The notes: generated from the letters alone by a model not told the origin. 64,000 nt of DNA from Streptomyces sp. NBC_01260 (GCF_036226405.1 NZ_CP108464.1:1054001-1118000); one strand, 5' to 3'. Shown: positions 20,354 through 29,569, numbered from the stretch's first letter. Made by a program: numbers and translations.

Positions 20354-21129
20354 AGGTCGAGGTCGACGACCACCGGGGCGTGGTCGGACGCGCCCTTTCC
20401 CTTGCGCTCCTCGCGGTCCACGTAGCTGTCCTTGACGGCGGCGGTGAACGGGGCGTTGCCGTAGACGAGGTCGATCCGCATGCCCTTGTTCTTCGGGAAG
20501 CGCAGCTCGCGGTAGTCCCAGAAGGTGTACGGGCGGTCGTACTTCAGGGGGCGCGGCATGACGTCGGCGAGGCCCTCCTCGCGCAGCGCCGCGAGGGCGG
20601 CCCGCTCGGCGGGGGTGACGTGGGTGGCGCCCTCGAAGAGGGCCGGGTCCCAGACGTCCTCGTCGGTCGGGGCCACATTGAAGTCGCCGATGACCGCGAA
20701 CGGCAGCGCCCCGGCGGTGTCCACCGCGACCGCCTTCCGCAGCGCCTCGAACCAGCGCAGCTTGTACGCGTAGTGCTCGTGCTCGACCTCCCGGCCGTTG
20801 GGCACGTACACCGACCAGAGGCGGACGGGGCCGCAGGTCGCACTGATCGCGCGGGGCTCCTGCACGGCGTCGTACTCGGGCCCGTCCGGCAGGCCCGTCA
20901 CGACGTCGGACAGGCCGGCCCGGGAGACGATCGCCACCCCGTTCCACCGGCCGGTCGCGTTGACCGCGGACTCGTAGCCGAGCTCGCGGAGCGCCGCCGC
21001 GGGGAACTGCTCGGCGGTGCACTTGGTCTCCTGGATGCACAGCACGTCCGTGCCGGTGCTCTCCAGCCAGGCGAGCAGCCTCGGCAGTCGGGCGGTGATC
21101 GAGTTGACGTTCCAGGTGGCGATGCGCAT
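20350..21129 (-). CDS. xth: Exodeoxyribonuclease III
   Basis: 259 residues from ATG at 21129 (MRIATWNVNSITARLPRLL). Motifs of the EEP nuclease family are complete: WNVNS near the start, IQETK (catalytic Glu), the GDFN metal/phosphate motif, RIDLVY and the C-terminal SDHAPV catalytic His. It acts as 3'-5' exonuclease and AP endonuclease in base excision repair. Confidence 0.93.
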   Translation of the reverse strand: MRIATWNVNSITARLPRLLAWLESTGTDVLCIQETKCTAEQFPAAALRELGYESAVNATGRWNGVAIVSRAGLSDVVTGLPDGPEYDAVQEPRAISATCGPVRLWSVYVPNGREVEHEHYAYKLRWFEALRKAVAVDTAGALPFAVIGDFNVAPTDEDVWDPALFEGATHVTPAERAALAALREEGLADVMPRPLKYDRPYTFWDYRELRFPKNKGMRIDLVYGNAPFTAAVKDSYVDREERKGKGASDHAPVVVDLDL

Positions 21130-21176
21130 GTACGTAAACCTAGCGGCTGCCACTGACAGCCGCCGGGCGCCGTCCC

Positions 21177-21839
21177 TCATACACCCATCGAGTCCCCCGG
21201 TGCCAGCCGTCCGTGGTCGGTACCGCCGAGGTCGCCGATCTGGGTGTCGTAGATCGGGCGGGCGAGATCGGTGAGCAGCGCGTCGTGGATGTCGATGGCG
21301 CGGCGCGGCTTGACCTCGCGGACGTAGTCGATAACCTCCGAGATCTTGTTCCACGGAGCCATCACCGGAAGCATCAGGGTGTCGACCGGGCGGTCGGGCA
21401 CCGTGAGTGCGTCGCCGGGGTGGAAGAGCGAGTCGTCCACCAGGAAGCCAATGTTGGTGATCCTCGGGATGTCCGGGTGGATCACCGCGTGGAGTTCGCC
21501 GTGCACCTGGACGTCGAACCCGGCGGCCGTGAAGGTGTCGCCGTGGCCGACGGTGTGGACGCGCCCCGGGAACGCCGCCCCGAGCTGCCCGGCCACGCTG
21601 CGCAGGGTCCAGATCTCGGCGGCCGGGTTGGCCTCCAGACCGGCCCGGAGGCGCTCCTCGTTGAAGTGGTCGGGGTGCTCGTGCGTCACCAGGATCGCCT
21701 CGGCACCGACCGCGGCGTCCTGCTCCGAGAAGCCGCCCGGGTCGATGACGAGCGTGCGCCCGGCCTTCTCCAGACGGATGCAGGAGTGGGACTTCTTGGT
21801 CAGCGTGAGCGCGAACGGCTCGGGATTCACAGCGTTCAT
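21177..21839 (-). CDS. MBL-fold metallohydrolase
   Basis: 220 residues if started at the second ATG (MNAVNPEPF), which has AGGATGGGAG in front; a start nine bases upstream is possible. The metal motif is VTHEHPDHF (HxHxDH), with later ligands in HGELHAVIH, FHPGDAL and DIHDALLTD. It belongs to the UlaG-like beta-lactamase-fold group (L-ascorbate-6-phosphate lactonase relatives). The substrate is unknown. It lies 47 bases from xth in the same direction. Confidence 0.85.
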   Translation of the reverse strand: MNAVNPEPFALTLTKKSHSCIRLEKAGRTLVIDPGGFSEQDAAVGAEAILVTHEHPDHFNEERLRAGLEANPAAEIWTLRSVAGQLGAAFPGRVHTVGHGDTFTAAGFDVQVHGELHAVIHPDIPRITNIGFLVDDSLFHPGDALTVPDRPVDTLMLPVMAPWNKISEVIDYVREVKPRRAIDIHDALLTDLARPIYDTQIGDLGGTDHGRLAPGDSMGV

Positions 21840-21852
21840 GTCTCCCATCCTG

Positions 21853-23130
21853 CTACGCGGGCGGTGTCGTTTCGGCCTGAATCACCGACTGCGCGATCGT
21901 GAAGGCCGCGCCCGCGGCCGGAATCCCGCAGTACACGGCCGTCTGCAGCAGGACCTCCCGGATCTCGGCCGGGGTGAGGCCGTTGCGCAGGGCCGCGCTG
22001 ACGTGCGCGGCCAGGCCCTCCAGATGTCCGGAGGCGACCAGCGCGGTGAGCGTGACGGTGCTGCGCGTGCGCCGGTCCAGCCCCTCCCTGCTCCACACCT
22101 CGCCCCAGGCGTAGCGGGTGACGAGCTCCTGGAAGCCGTCGGTGAAGTCGTCGGAGGCGGCCATGACGCCGTCCACATGGGCGTCCCCGAGGACCTCGCG
22201 GCGGATCCTCATGCCCGGCTGATACGGGTCGGCGCGCCCCTCGGAGGGTGCCGCGGGCTGCGCGGTCGCCGCGGTGATCTCCGCTACGGGCAGCACGGGC
22301 GCGGAGAGCTGCGGGGCGACGGGGAGCACCGGGATGGCCGCCTGGGTGTCCTGCCAGGCCGCGGAGAAGTGGGTGAGCAGGAGGTCGGTGACGGCTCCGG
22401 GCTGCTCGACCGGGGCCAGGTGGGAGGCACCGGGGACCAGGGCGAGCCGGGCGTCGGGTATCCCCGCGACCAGGGTGCGGGCGTCGCCGGGGCCGGTGAC
22501 CTTGTCCTCGGCGCCGACCAGGACGAGCGTGGGGACGCCGATGCGGCCCAGTTCCGTACGGATGTCGAAGGCGGCGAGGGCTTCGCAGGCGGCGATGTAG
22601 CAGCCCGGGTCGGTGGTGCGGACCATCTGGACGGCCCACTCGACGATGGCGGGCTGCGCGGCTGCGAACCCCGAGGTGAACCACCGCTCCGGAGCGGTGC
22701 GGGCCATCGGTTCCAGCCCGTTGGTCCGGACGATCACCCCGCGCTGGCGGAATTCGTCGGCGCTGCCGAACCGGGCCGAGGAGGCCACCAGAGCCAGCGA
22801 GGCGACCCGGTGCGGGTGGCGGAGCGCGAGGTCGGCGCCGATCGCGCCGCCGATGGAGCAGCCCGCGTAGCCGAAGCGCTGGACACCGAGGCCGTCGAGG
22901 GTGGCGAGCAGCCGGTCGGTGAGTTCACCGACGGAGGTGGCCGGGTGGGCGGGTGCGCCGCCGTGGCCCGGGAGGTCGAAACGGAAGACTCTCCAGTGCT
23001 GGGTGAGCTCGGCTATCTGCCGGTCCCACATGTGCCATGTAGTACCCAGCGAGGGGCCGATCACCAGGGCCGGCGCGTCTTCTGGCCCGTCAAAGCGGTA
23101 TTGCAGGTTCTCTGCCGTCGTCTCACTCAC
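21853..23130 (-). CDS. pcaL: Fused 3-oxoadipate enol-lactonase / 4-carboxymuconolactone decarboxylase
   Basis: 425 residues from GTG at 23130 (VSETTAENLQYRF). Residues ~1-255 are an alpha/beta hydrolase (PcaD): GCSIGGA is the nucleophile elbow and PGASHLAPVEQP carries the catalytic His. After an Ala/Pro linker, ~300-425 is a CMD/AhpD-fold decarboxylase (PcaC). The fusion, PcaL, is known in Rhodococcus and Streptomyces and catalyses two successive steps of the protocatechuate branch of the beta-ketoadipate pathway. No other pca genes are near, so it is an orphan here. Confidence 0.88.
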   Translation of the reverse strand: MSETTAENLQYRFDGPEDAPALVIGPSLGTTWHMWDRQIAELTQHWRVFRFDLPGHGGAPAHPATSVGELTDRLLATLDGLGVQRFGYAGCSIGGAIGADLALRHPHRVASLALVASSARFGSADEFRQRGVIVRTNGLEPMARTAPERWFTSGFAAAQPAIVEWAVQMVRTTDPGCYIAACEALAAFDIRTELGRIGVPTLVLVGAEDKVTGPGDARTLVAGIPDARLALVPGASHLAPVEQPGAVTDLLLTHFSAAWQDTQAAIPVLPVAPQLSAPVLPVAEITAATAQPAAPSEGRADPYQPGMRIRREVLGDAHVDGVMAASDDFTDGFQELVTRYAWGEVWSREGLDRRTRSTVTLTALVASGHLEGLAAHVSAALRNGLTPAEIREVLLQTAVYCGIPAAGAAFTIAQSVIQAETTPPA

Positions 23131-23203
23131 CCGTTCAGACTCCCATCTCTCACAATCTCTCACGACCGCGCGGTATGTCCCTCACCCGGCCCATGCAGCC
23201 GCC

Positions 23204-23602
23204 TCACACTGTGGCAGCGTCACGTAGATCCTCCACACCCGGCTTGACGTACCACTTTCTTCGTGGTTTTGACGTTCGTGTGCCCCGCCCGGCGAGCCGG
23301 CAGATGGTCCGGTACACCCTTGCCGGCGAGGTACGTGAAGCAGGACGCCCGAGCGTCGTGCAGGCGCACCTGGCGGAGCCCAGGCAGTTCCATGATCCGG
23401 TAAGCGCGAAGGGCGAAGTTGCTTGATGTTCCGAGCCTCCCCTGTCTCGTCCACCAGGACGTAGCCGGAGTCGAGGCAGTCCGGACCGAGGGCCAGCTTT
23501 TCCTTGGCCTGGAGAGACTTGAATGAACGGAGCGCATCCCACACCGGTACCGGCAGGGGAAGCTCTCGCTCTCCGGCCATCGACGTAGTACTGAAAGGAC
23601 AC
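23204..23602 (-). pseudogene. Broken tyrosine recombinase (integrase), C-terminal half
   Basis: Three frames must be joined. One encodes RELPLPVPVWDALRSFKSLQ and SGYVLVDETGEARNIKQL; a second LHDARASCFTYLAGKGVPDHL with the HxxR box and AGHTNVKTTKK; the third WYVKPGVEDLRDAATV with the nucleophile Tyr. Together they form the catalytic domain of a phage/ICE-type integrase. At least two frameshifts and loss of the N-terminus make it inactive. It marks an old integration event; no matching att repeats or tRNA gene were found. Confidence 0.75.
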
Positions 23603-23699
23603 TCCGTGATGTTCCCGGCGTTTGTAGTGGCTGATGCGGGCCCGTGCTTGGCTTCTCGTCGAGGGGAGCTACCAGCGGGCCGTGGACTGCGCCCACACT

Positions 23700-23809
23700 C
23701 GGCCGAGCAGCGGATCGAGTGGACGGAGAAGCTGACGGAAATGCGGTCCGCGGCCCAGGCCGGCGTGACGGCGCTCGAACGAGTGGAAGCGCTGATCCTG
23801 CAGGTCTGA
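23700..23809 (+). pseudogene. C-terminal fragment of an unidentified helical protein
   Basis: The last ~36 codons (AEQRIEWTEKLTEMRS then AAQAGVTALERVEALILQV) have strong GC3 bias and a heptad-like pattern, unlike the Arg/Pro-rich sequence upstream in the same frame. It looks like the tail of a real coding gene whose front is lost. No family recognised. Confidence 0.35.
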
Positions 23810-24248
23810 TCTCACCGGGCCGGCCCCGGCTCGTGCACGCGGCAGCCGCACCCGTCACTGCCCCGGCCCCGTCGACGGCGCGGTGCAGAAAGAAGTAGCG
23901 CTTGCTGCACGACAGTTTCGGGCCGCATCAGGCGGCATCCAGGACGTGGCCGTGAGCGGGGGCGCGGCCGGCCAGATCGCTGACAGGCGCCCGCAGCCTC
24001 GGGAGCGAACCCGGATGGCACGCCGGACAGCAGCCGAACTGCCTTAACCCATAAGGCAACTTATGACCGCTATACGCGGTGGCAGAGCGTGGCGGGATCC
24101 TCACTCCCGCAACTCGGCCGGTTTGATCTCCCCTGCCCGGCAACCTATATGCTCCGCGAATATGCCGCCCGGCACGGCCAGACCTGCTGGGCGTTCCATA
24201 CGTCTGAGTGCAGTGTCCTCACACCGATCGTTCGCTCCGAAGGATTCA
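23810..24248 (+). promoter_or_regulatory. Gene-free region upstream of the conservon
   Basis: No convincing gene. At 24042-24065 two overlapping inverted repeats occur: GCCTTA/TAAGGC and CATAAG-GCAA-CTTATG. They sit ~185 bases before cvnA and could be an operator or part of its promoter region. Confidence 0.3.
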
Positions 24249-25910
24249 ATGGAAATCTCCACTCCGCCTACGGCGGCGAGGGCCCCCATCGCCTGGTACA
24301 GCTGGTGGCTGATGCCACTGGGTCTGGGAGGCGGAACCGTCGCCGCCACGTTCATGAGTTCAGAGCGGATATCCGTTGCGGTCGCCGGTGCAGCGGCGAC
24401 GTCCGCCGGCGCGTTGTGCGTGCAACTCCTTCTGCGCGCCCGCGCGCAACTGCGCCAGGCCAAGTCGGCTCACCAGACAGAACGAGACAGGCAGGCGCAC
24501 GACTCGCAGCGGCAAATGGCCGAACTTCAGACGAGGTTCACCGCCCAGAGCACCACTCGCGAGGGGCATCACGCCGAGCAGACGAAGGCCCTCACCAAGC
24601 AACTGTCCGACCAGAATGGCGCGTTCGAGTCCCGACTCGAAGAGCGCGATGGTGCCTGGGAGGAACGGCTGAATCAGTTCCTGTCCGCGGTGACGCTGCT
24701 CGCCGACGAGCAACTGCCTTCGGGCATCGGACGGTTGCGCGCCGGTGATTCCATCGAAGATATTCTGCCGGCCTCGGATCAGCACAGCGGTGCTGACGAC
24801 CAACTGCAGGCCGTTCTCACCAAGGTACTGCGCACCGCGCTGACGGGCGTCGAGGCGGAGCTGAACCGCTCCACGTCCGCCGAGCAAGCTGTCATCGGTG
24901 TCGGCAACCGCATCCAGGTGCTGACCAGCCAGCTCCGTGGGCGGCTCCACGAAATGCAGGGCGAGCACGACCGGTCCCCCGCTGTCGCTCAGAGCCTCAT
25001 GGAACTCGACCAGGCCGTCGGCCCCGCTGACTGTCTGGCGGCCAGCCTCGTCGTACTCGGTGGTTCTGATCGGCCTGGCCGCCAGTGGCAGGAGCCCCAG
25101 CACCTGCGGAGCGTCGTGCGCGGCGGCATCGGCCGCGTCAAGGACTTCCGCCGTGTACAGGTGGATCAGCTGCCCGACCTCGGCGTGGACGGTGGCCTGG
25201 TGGATCACCTCACGCTGCTTCTCGCCCACCTGCTCGACAATGCCGCACGCTACTCGCCCCCCAGCGAGCTGGTCACCATCTCGGGCAAGGAGGTGCCCAA
25301 CGGCGTCGGCATCCAGATCCAGGACCTGGGCAAGGGCCTGAGTGAGGAGAAGAAGCGCGAGACCGAACACGCGCTGGCGGGCACCTCGCCCGGAGCCGGT
25401 ATCGGTGGCATCTCCGAGGACGCCAACGTCGGGCTGCGTGTCGTGGGCCGTCTCGCCCGCCGCTATGGAATCCGGGTCACGTTCGCCGACTCGCCGTGGC
25501 TGGGTACCTCCGTCGTGGTCGTTATCCCCCACAAGTACTTCAGCACGCTGCCCGGCCCTTCATCCGCCCCAGCTCCGGTGCCTGCCGTTCCCGCACCGAA
25601 GAGCCCCTCGGTGACGGACGTGGTCCGGCCTGCCGGCGAAGGCGCGGTGGAGACCACGCCAGGCGGTCTGCCCCGTCGCCGGCGCCGCAGTGACCCGACT
25701 CTCCAGTCTCCGCCGGCAGGGCCCACTGGGCGGACCGCTGACTCGGCCGTTCCCCCCGATTCCTCGTTCGCCGGCATGGCCGCCTTCGCCAACGCCGCGC
25801 GAGCACACACCACGGCCGCCACGTCCTCGGAACCCGAGGCCGCCGGTGTCTCCGGTTCGACCGCCGGTGGTACGTCCGCCGAGCACCGCACGGAAGAGAG
25901 CGACAAGTGA
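24249..25910 (+). CDS. cvnA: Conservon histidine-kinase-like protein CvnA
   Basis: 553 residues from ATG at 24249 (GAAGGA six bases before). Two membrane helices (~15-65, WYSWWLMPLGLGGGTVAATF and the next) are followed by a long Gln/Glu/Arg coiled coil, then an HATPase domain: LLAHLLDNAARYSPP (N box), VGIQIQDLGKGLS (G1-like) and NVGLRVVGRLARRYG. There is no canonical H-box His, as is usual for conservon sensors (nitrate-sensor-like). A Pro/Ala-rich tail closes the protein. It is thought to act as membrane sensor/scaffold for CvnB-CvnC-CvnD. Confidence 0.9.
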   Translation: MEISTPPTAARAPIAWYSWWLMPLGLGGGTVAATFMSSERISVAVAGAAATSAGALCVQLLLRARAQLRQAKSAHQTERDRQAHDSQRQMAELQTRFTAQSTTREGHHAEQTKALTKQLSDQNGAFESRLEERDGAWEERLNQFLSAVTLLADEQLPSGIGRLRAGDSIEDILPASDQHSGADDQLQAVLTKVLRTALTGVEAELNRSTSAEQAVIGVGNRIQVLTSQLRGRLHEMQGEHDRSPAVAQSLMELDQAVGPADCLAASLVVLGGSDRPGRQWQEPQHLRSVVRGGIGRVKDFRRVQVDQLPDLGVDGGLVDHLTLLLAHLLDNAARYSPPSELVTISGKEVPNGVGIQIQDLGKGLSEEKKRETEHALAGTSPGAGIGGISEDANVGLRVVGRLARRYGIRVTFADSPWLGTSVVVVIPHKYFSTLPGPSSAPAPVPAVPAPKSPSVTDVVRPAGEGAVETTPGGLPRRRRRSDPTLQSPPAGPTGRTADSAVPPDSSFAGMAAFANAARAHTTAATSSEPEAAGVSGSTAGGTSAEHRTEESDK

Positions 25911-26314
25911 CAACCACCAACGACGTGAGCTGGGCGCTCCGCGACTTCGTCGAGAGCATCAGCGAGATCCATTTCGCCATCGTCGCCTCCAGCGACGGCA
26001 AGGCCATCACCTCCTACGGCCATGATGACCGCGATGAGGTGGACCGGCTCGCCGCGGTGGTGGCCGGGCTCCAGTCGCTGGCGGGGCCGGTGTCGGAGCA
26101 CTTCGAGAAGGACGCCGGGGGGTTGCGGCTGGCGATGATCGAAGTCGACGGCGGGTACCTGTTCGTCGTCCGTGCCGGCCTGGAGACGTATCTAGGTGTC
26201 GTCGCGCGGGAGGGCCTGGACCAGGGAGTTCTCGGGCACCAGATGAACGACCTCGCTCGCCGAATGGGTGAACTCCTCGGCACCACGCCGCGTCTGGAGG
26301 AGCACTCTGGATGA
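25907..26314 (+). CDS. cvnB: Conservon roadblock/LC7 protein CvnB
   Basis: 135 residues; overlaps cvnA by four bases. Roadblock/LC7 fold: ALRDFVESISEIHFAIVASSDGKAITSYG and DRLAAVVAGLQSLA (quoted parts of one conserved block) are typical. Such proteins act as GTPase-activating or scaffolding partners for MglA-like GTPases, here CvnD. Confidence 0.92.
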   Translation: MTTTNDVSWALRDFVESISEIHFAIVASSDGKAITSYGHDDRDEVDRLAAVVAGLQSLAGPVSEHFEKDAGGLRLAMIEVDGGYLFVVRAGLETYLGVVAREGLDQGVLGHQMNDLARRMGELLGTTPRLEEHSG

Positions 26315-26679
26315 GTGCTGCCCGTGGGACCGACCCGTCCGGTCTGGAGCGCTTCTACGTCGTGACCGGAGGGCGCAGCAAGCCGGGCGATGTGGCGTCG
26401 ACCCTCGATGTGGCGACCCTCGTGCTCTCACGTGCCGCCGCGTCCCAAGGTATGCAGTACGAGCACGAGGAGATCATCCGGCGCTGCCGTGAGCCACTGT
26501 CGGTGGCCGAGCTCGGGGCCCATCTCCACCTGCCGTTCAACGTTCTCGCGGTGCTGCTGTCCGACCTGTTGCAGGCGGGTCGCGTCGAGGCCCGCGACCC
26601 TATCTCGGCGCATGACGCCGCTCGCGGGCCCGACCTCGCGCTCCTGGAGGAAGTACTCAGTGGACTCCAACGGCTTTGA
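26311..26679 (+). CDS. cvnC: Conservon DUF742 protein CvnC
   Basis: 122 residues; overlaps cvnB by four bases. RFYVVTGGRSKPG-type start and the winged-helix-like core VAELGAHLHLPFNVLAVLLSDLLQAG are diagnostic of DUF742. It is the invariant third conservon member, with a role in the CvnA-D complex that is not well defined. Confidence 0.92.
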   Translation: MSAARGTDPSGLERFYVVTGGRSKPGDVASTLDVATLVLSRAAASQGMQYEHEEIIRRCREPLSVAELGAHLHLPFNVLAVLLSDLLQAGRVEARDPISAHDAARGPDLALLEEVLSGLQRL

Positions 26680-27268
26680 CCAATCAGGGCAGCAGCTTGC
26701 GGCTGCGGGCGCCCGCTCGGTGAAGGTGATGATTGCCGGGGGTTTCGGTACGGGCAAGACCACCATGGTTCGCTCGGTCAGTGACATCAGGCCACTGACC
26801 ACCGAGGAAACGCTCACGCAGGCCAGCGCCGACGTCGATCACCTCATCGGTGTAGCCGACAAGACGCAGACAACCGTCAGCCTCGACTTCGGCAGGATCA
26901 GCCTCAACGACACGTTGATGCTGTATCTGTTCGGAACGCCCGGCCAGGAGCGGTTCTGGTTCCTGTGGAACGGTCTGTTCAAGGGCGCACTCGGTGCCGT
27001 CGTCCTCGTGGACACCCGGCGGCTGGATTCCAGTTTCCGGGCGATCGAGGAAATGGAGCGGCAGAAGGTACCTTTTGTCATCGCGCTGAACGTCTTCCCT
27101 GACTCCCAGGCCTACCCGGCCGAGGAGATTCGGGACGCGCTGGACATCCCCGCGCACACTCCGGTCGTCCGCTTCGACGCCCGAAGCCGATCGGCGAGCC
27201 GTGATGTCCTGGTCACCCTGATCCGGCACCTGAAAGAGCACTCGGCGGCCGCCCTGGAGGGCCGATGA
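26660..27268 (+). CDS. cvnD: Conservon Ras-like GTPase CvnD
   Basis: 202 residues from GTG at 26660, which overlaps cvnC by 20 bases. P-loop GGFGTGKTTM, DxxG equivalent LFGTPGQERFWFLW and an ALNVF (N/TKxD-like) segment place it in the ATP/GTP-binding CvnD family. It is expected to cycle between GDP and GTP states under CvnB control and signal to the downstream P450 or to development, as in S. coelicolor cvn9. Confidence 0.92.
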   Translation: MDSNGFDQSGQQLAAAGARSVKVMIAGGFGTGKTTMVRSVSDIRPLTTEETLTQASADVDHLIGVADKTQTTVSLDFGRISLNDTLMLYLFGTPGQERFWFLWNGLFKGALGAVVLVDTRRLDSSFRAIEEMERQKVPFVIALNVFPDSQAYPAEEIRDALDIPAHTPVVRFDARSRSASRDVLVTLIRHLKEHSAAALEGR

Positions 27269-28500
27269 ACGACCAGAGCTGGGCCCAGGGCGGCTGTCCC
27301 GTCGTCCACGGTGGGGACACCACCCGCCTCTACGGCCCCGATGCGGCGACTGATCCCCACACCATCTACGCGCAGTTGAGGCAGGACCACGGCTCGGTCG
27401 CGCCTGTACTGCTGGAGGGCGACGTCCCCGCCTGGCTGGTCCTCGGCTACCGGGAGGTCCGGCGTGTGCTGGACAACCCCTCCCACTTCAGCCGCGACTC
27501 GCGGATCTGGCGGGACTTCAACAAGGGCCTTGTCGATGCCACATCGCCCCTGATGCAGATGGTCGGGTGGCGCCCGGACTGCGTTTCGCAGGACGGCGAA
27601 CCGCACCGGCGGCTGCGCGGCGCGGTGACGGACAACCTGTACGCCGTGGCCGGCCGGGGCATCCGCCGGCACGCCACTCACTTCGCGAATCAGCAGATCG
27701 ACGCGTTCGCCGAGGCGGGCCGGGCTGACCTGGTCGAGGATTTCGCCGAGTACCTCCCGATGCTGGCACTGACCCGTGTTTTCGGGCTGGCGGCGAGAGA
27801 TGGAAGGTCTTTGGCGGAGTCCAGCAAGCAGGTCATCAAGGGTGGTGCGGACGCGCTCACCCATAACGAGCACATCATGACCATCCTGGGCGAACTTGCC
27901 GCCCGTAAACGTGCAAACCCCGGATCCGATTTCACCTCCGGTCTCATCGAGCACCACTCCGGTCTCGATGAGGACGAGGTCGTCAACCACCTCCGCCTCG
28001 TGCTGATCACCGCCCACACCACGACCAGCAACGTGCTGGCCAGGACTCTCCAGCTGATCCTCACGGACACCGACTGGCTGTCCGGGCTGATCAGCGGGCG
28101 ACTCAATCTGTCCACCGTGGTGGAGGAAGTGATGTGGAACTCTCCCCCACTCGCGGTACTCCCCGGGCGGTTCGCCACCGCCGACACAGAGCTCGGGGGC
28201 TGCCCGGTCAAGGAAGGCGATCTGCTTGTCCTGGGCCTCGCGGCCGGAAACCACGATCCGGAGATCCGCCCGGACGCCGGTGTCTCAGTCCGGGACAACG
28301 CCTCACACCTGGCCTTCAGCGCCGGCCCGCACGAATGCCCTGCGCAGAACATCGGTGCGGCCATCATCGAGACAGCGGTGGACGTCCTGCTCCACCGGCT
28401 GCCGGGGCTACGGCTGGCCGTGCCGCCGCAGCAGTTGACCTCCACAGCCTCGACCTGGGAGTCACGACTGGACTGCCTACCGGTCGAATTCCCCATCTGA
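27265..28500 (+). CDS. Conservon cytochrome P450 (CYP157-like) with ExxW
   Basis: 411 residues, four-base overlap with cvnD. Heme loop FSAGPHECPAQ with Cys358; I-helix LITAHTTTSN. The K-helix ExxR motif is replaced by E288-V-M-W291. Loss of ExxR is a known peculiarity of the CYP157 family found in Streptomyces conservons, so this is family-typical rather than damage. The gene closes the conservon and faces a terpene synthase across a shared terminator, so oxidation of the terpene product is possible but unproven. Confidence 0.88.
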   Translation: MNDQSWAQGGCPVVHGGDTTRLYGPDAATDPHTIYAQLRQDHGSVAPVLLEGDVPAWLVLGYREVRRVLDNPSHFSRDSRIWRDFNKGLVDATSPLMQMVGWRPDCVSQDGEPHRRLRGAVTDNLYAVAGRGIRRHATHFANQQIDAFAEAGRADLVEDFAEYLPMLALTRVFGLAARDGRSLAESSKQVIKGGADALTHNEHIMTILGELAARKRANPGSDFTSGLIEHHSGLDEDEVVNHLRLVLITAHTTTSNVLARTLQLILTDTDWLSGLISGRLNLSTVVEEVMWNSPPLAVLPGRFATADTELGGCPVKEGDLLVLGLAAGNHDPEIRPDAGVSVRDNASHLAFSAGPHECPAQNIGAAIIETAVDVLLHRLPGLRLAVPPQQLTSTASTWESRLDCLPVEFPI

Positions 28501-28503
28501 CGC

Positions 28504-28538
28504 GAGTGCCCGGCCGGGACCGACCCGGCCGGGCACTC
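28504..28538. terminator. Strong bidirectional terminator
   Basis: A perfect 15-bp stem (GAGTGCCCGGCCGGG, loop ACCGA) fits exactly in the 40-base gap between the convergent P450 and terpene synthase genes. Confidence 0.9.
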
Positions 28539-28540
28539 CT

Positions 28541-29569
28541 TCAAATGGTCAGCAGATCGTCCACTGACCCACGCCCGGCCAGCTCAGCCGTGGCCACCGC
28601 GCCTTCCTTGTCGGCGTACCTGCCGGACGTCAGCGCCCACTCGTAATTGCCGTTGATCCAGTGCTGAATGGCCTCCACCCCCATCTCCACCCGTGATCGC
28701 TCGCCCGCATCGAGCCCGAGCTCGTCACACATCTGAGGAATCCGGGCCTCAAGCACGAGGTACTCCTCCAGGCACCGGGTCGTCATGCGGTGCGCCTCGT
28801 CGATGGCCTCCTGCCATGAGCAGTTCCGCTCCCGCTGCAGGACAGCAATGAGGTTGTGCCCGTCCCCCCGGCGCCGCTCGCGCTCGAAGGAGTGGACATC
28901 GTTCATGAACCCGATGGTGTCCGCCGCCAGGTCACGCATCCGTTCCATCAGCGGATGCGCCATCGCGGCCGGCGGCACCTCGAACGCGCGACTGCGCTCA
29001 CCCGCGTCGATGCTGTGATGGATACCGACCGTCCGGCGCCGCAAGGCGGTGTATGCCTCAAGCCCGAGCGTCCCGGCACGCCCCTGGCCCGCGAGGTCCA
29101 CCTCCTCGCAATGCGCCACCAGGAAGCGCCCCCAGGACGCGGCGAACCGCGTCTGCCAGGTCAGTGACATCCCCTGCGAGAGGTCTTCCCACACTTCGGC
29201 CCAGGCCACGGTGATGGGACACACCACCCGCGGCGCCGTGCCTGCGGGACGCAGCGGAGTGACGATCAGTTCCCGCGCTACCTCGGCTATTCGGTCCATC
29301 CGGTCCGGCCGCACGACGTCGAACTGATCATCGAAGAGGAAGGCCAACGAGAACCAGTTCATCAGGGTGCTCAAGTCCGCTGCCGAGGCGTGCGGGTAGG
29401 TGCGCGCCGCAGCCTGCGCAAGGTCCCAGGACCGGTACTCCTCGAATCCGGCCTGACTGCGTACCAGGCCCCTGTCCCGTACCCACCGCAGATGGCGCTC
29501 TCGGGCACATGCCAGATGCGGGCTGACCGGGGTGTTGAAGGGAAGGTCGAACCGCACGTCCTGAGGCAT
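28541..29569 (-). CDS. Class I sesquiterpene synthase (resembles 7-epi-alpha-eudesmol synthase)
   Basis: 342 residues, ATG with AAAGGA seven bases ahead. The metal motif D80-D-Q-F-D84 and the NSE triad N223-D-V-H-S227-F-E-R-E231 are intact, as are the pyrophosphate-sensing Arg near 178 and the C-terminal RY (SGRY). It should ionise farnesyl diphosphate and cyclise it in the cytoplasm. From memory the sequence is closest to the characterised 7-epi-alpha-eudesmol synthase of S. viridochromogenes; the product needs testing. A monocistronic unit, with a promoter in 29570-29690. Confidence 0.9.
   Translation of the reverse strand: MPQDVRFDLPFNTPVSPHLACARERHLRWVRDRGLVRSQAGFEEYRSWDLAQAAARTYPHASAADLSTLMNWFSLAFLFDDQFDVVRPDRMDRIAEVARELIVTPLRPAGTAPRVVCPITVAWAEVWEDLSQGMSLTWQTRFAASWGRFLVAHCEEVDLAGQGRAGTLGLEAYTALRRRTVGIHHSIDAGERSRAFEVPPAAMAHPLMERMRDLAADTIGFMNDVHSFERERRRGDGHNLIAVLQRERNCSWQEAIDEAHRMTTRCLEEYLVLEARIPQMCDELGLDAGERSRVEMGVEAIQHWINGNYEWALTSGRYADKEGAVATAELAGRGSVDDLLTI

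Noticed and set aside
21346..23247. Long plus-strand frame opposite the MBL and pcaL genes
   Set aside because: Antisense to recognised enzyme genes, no domain.
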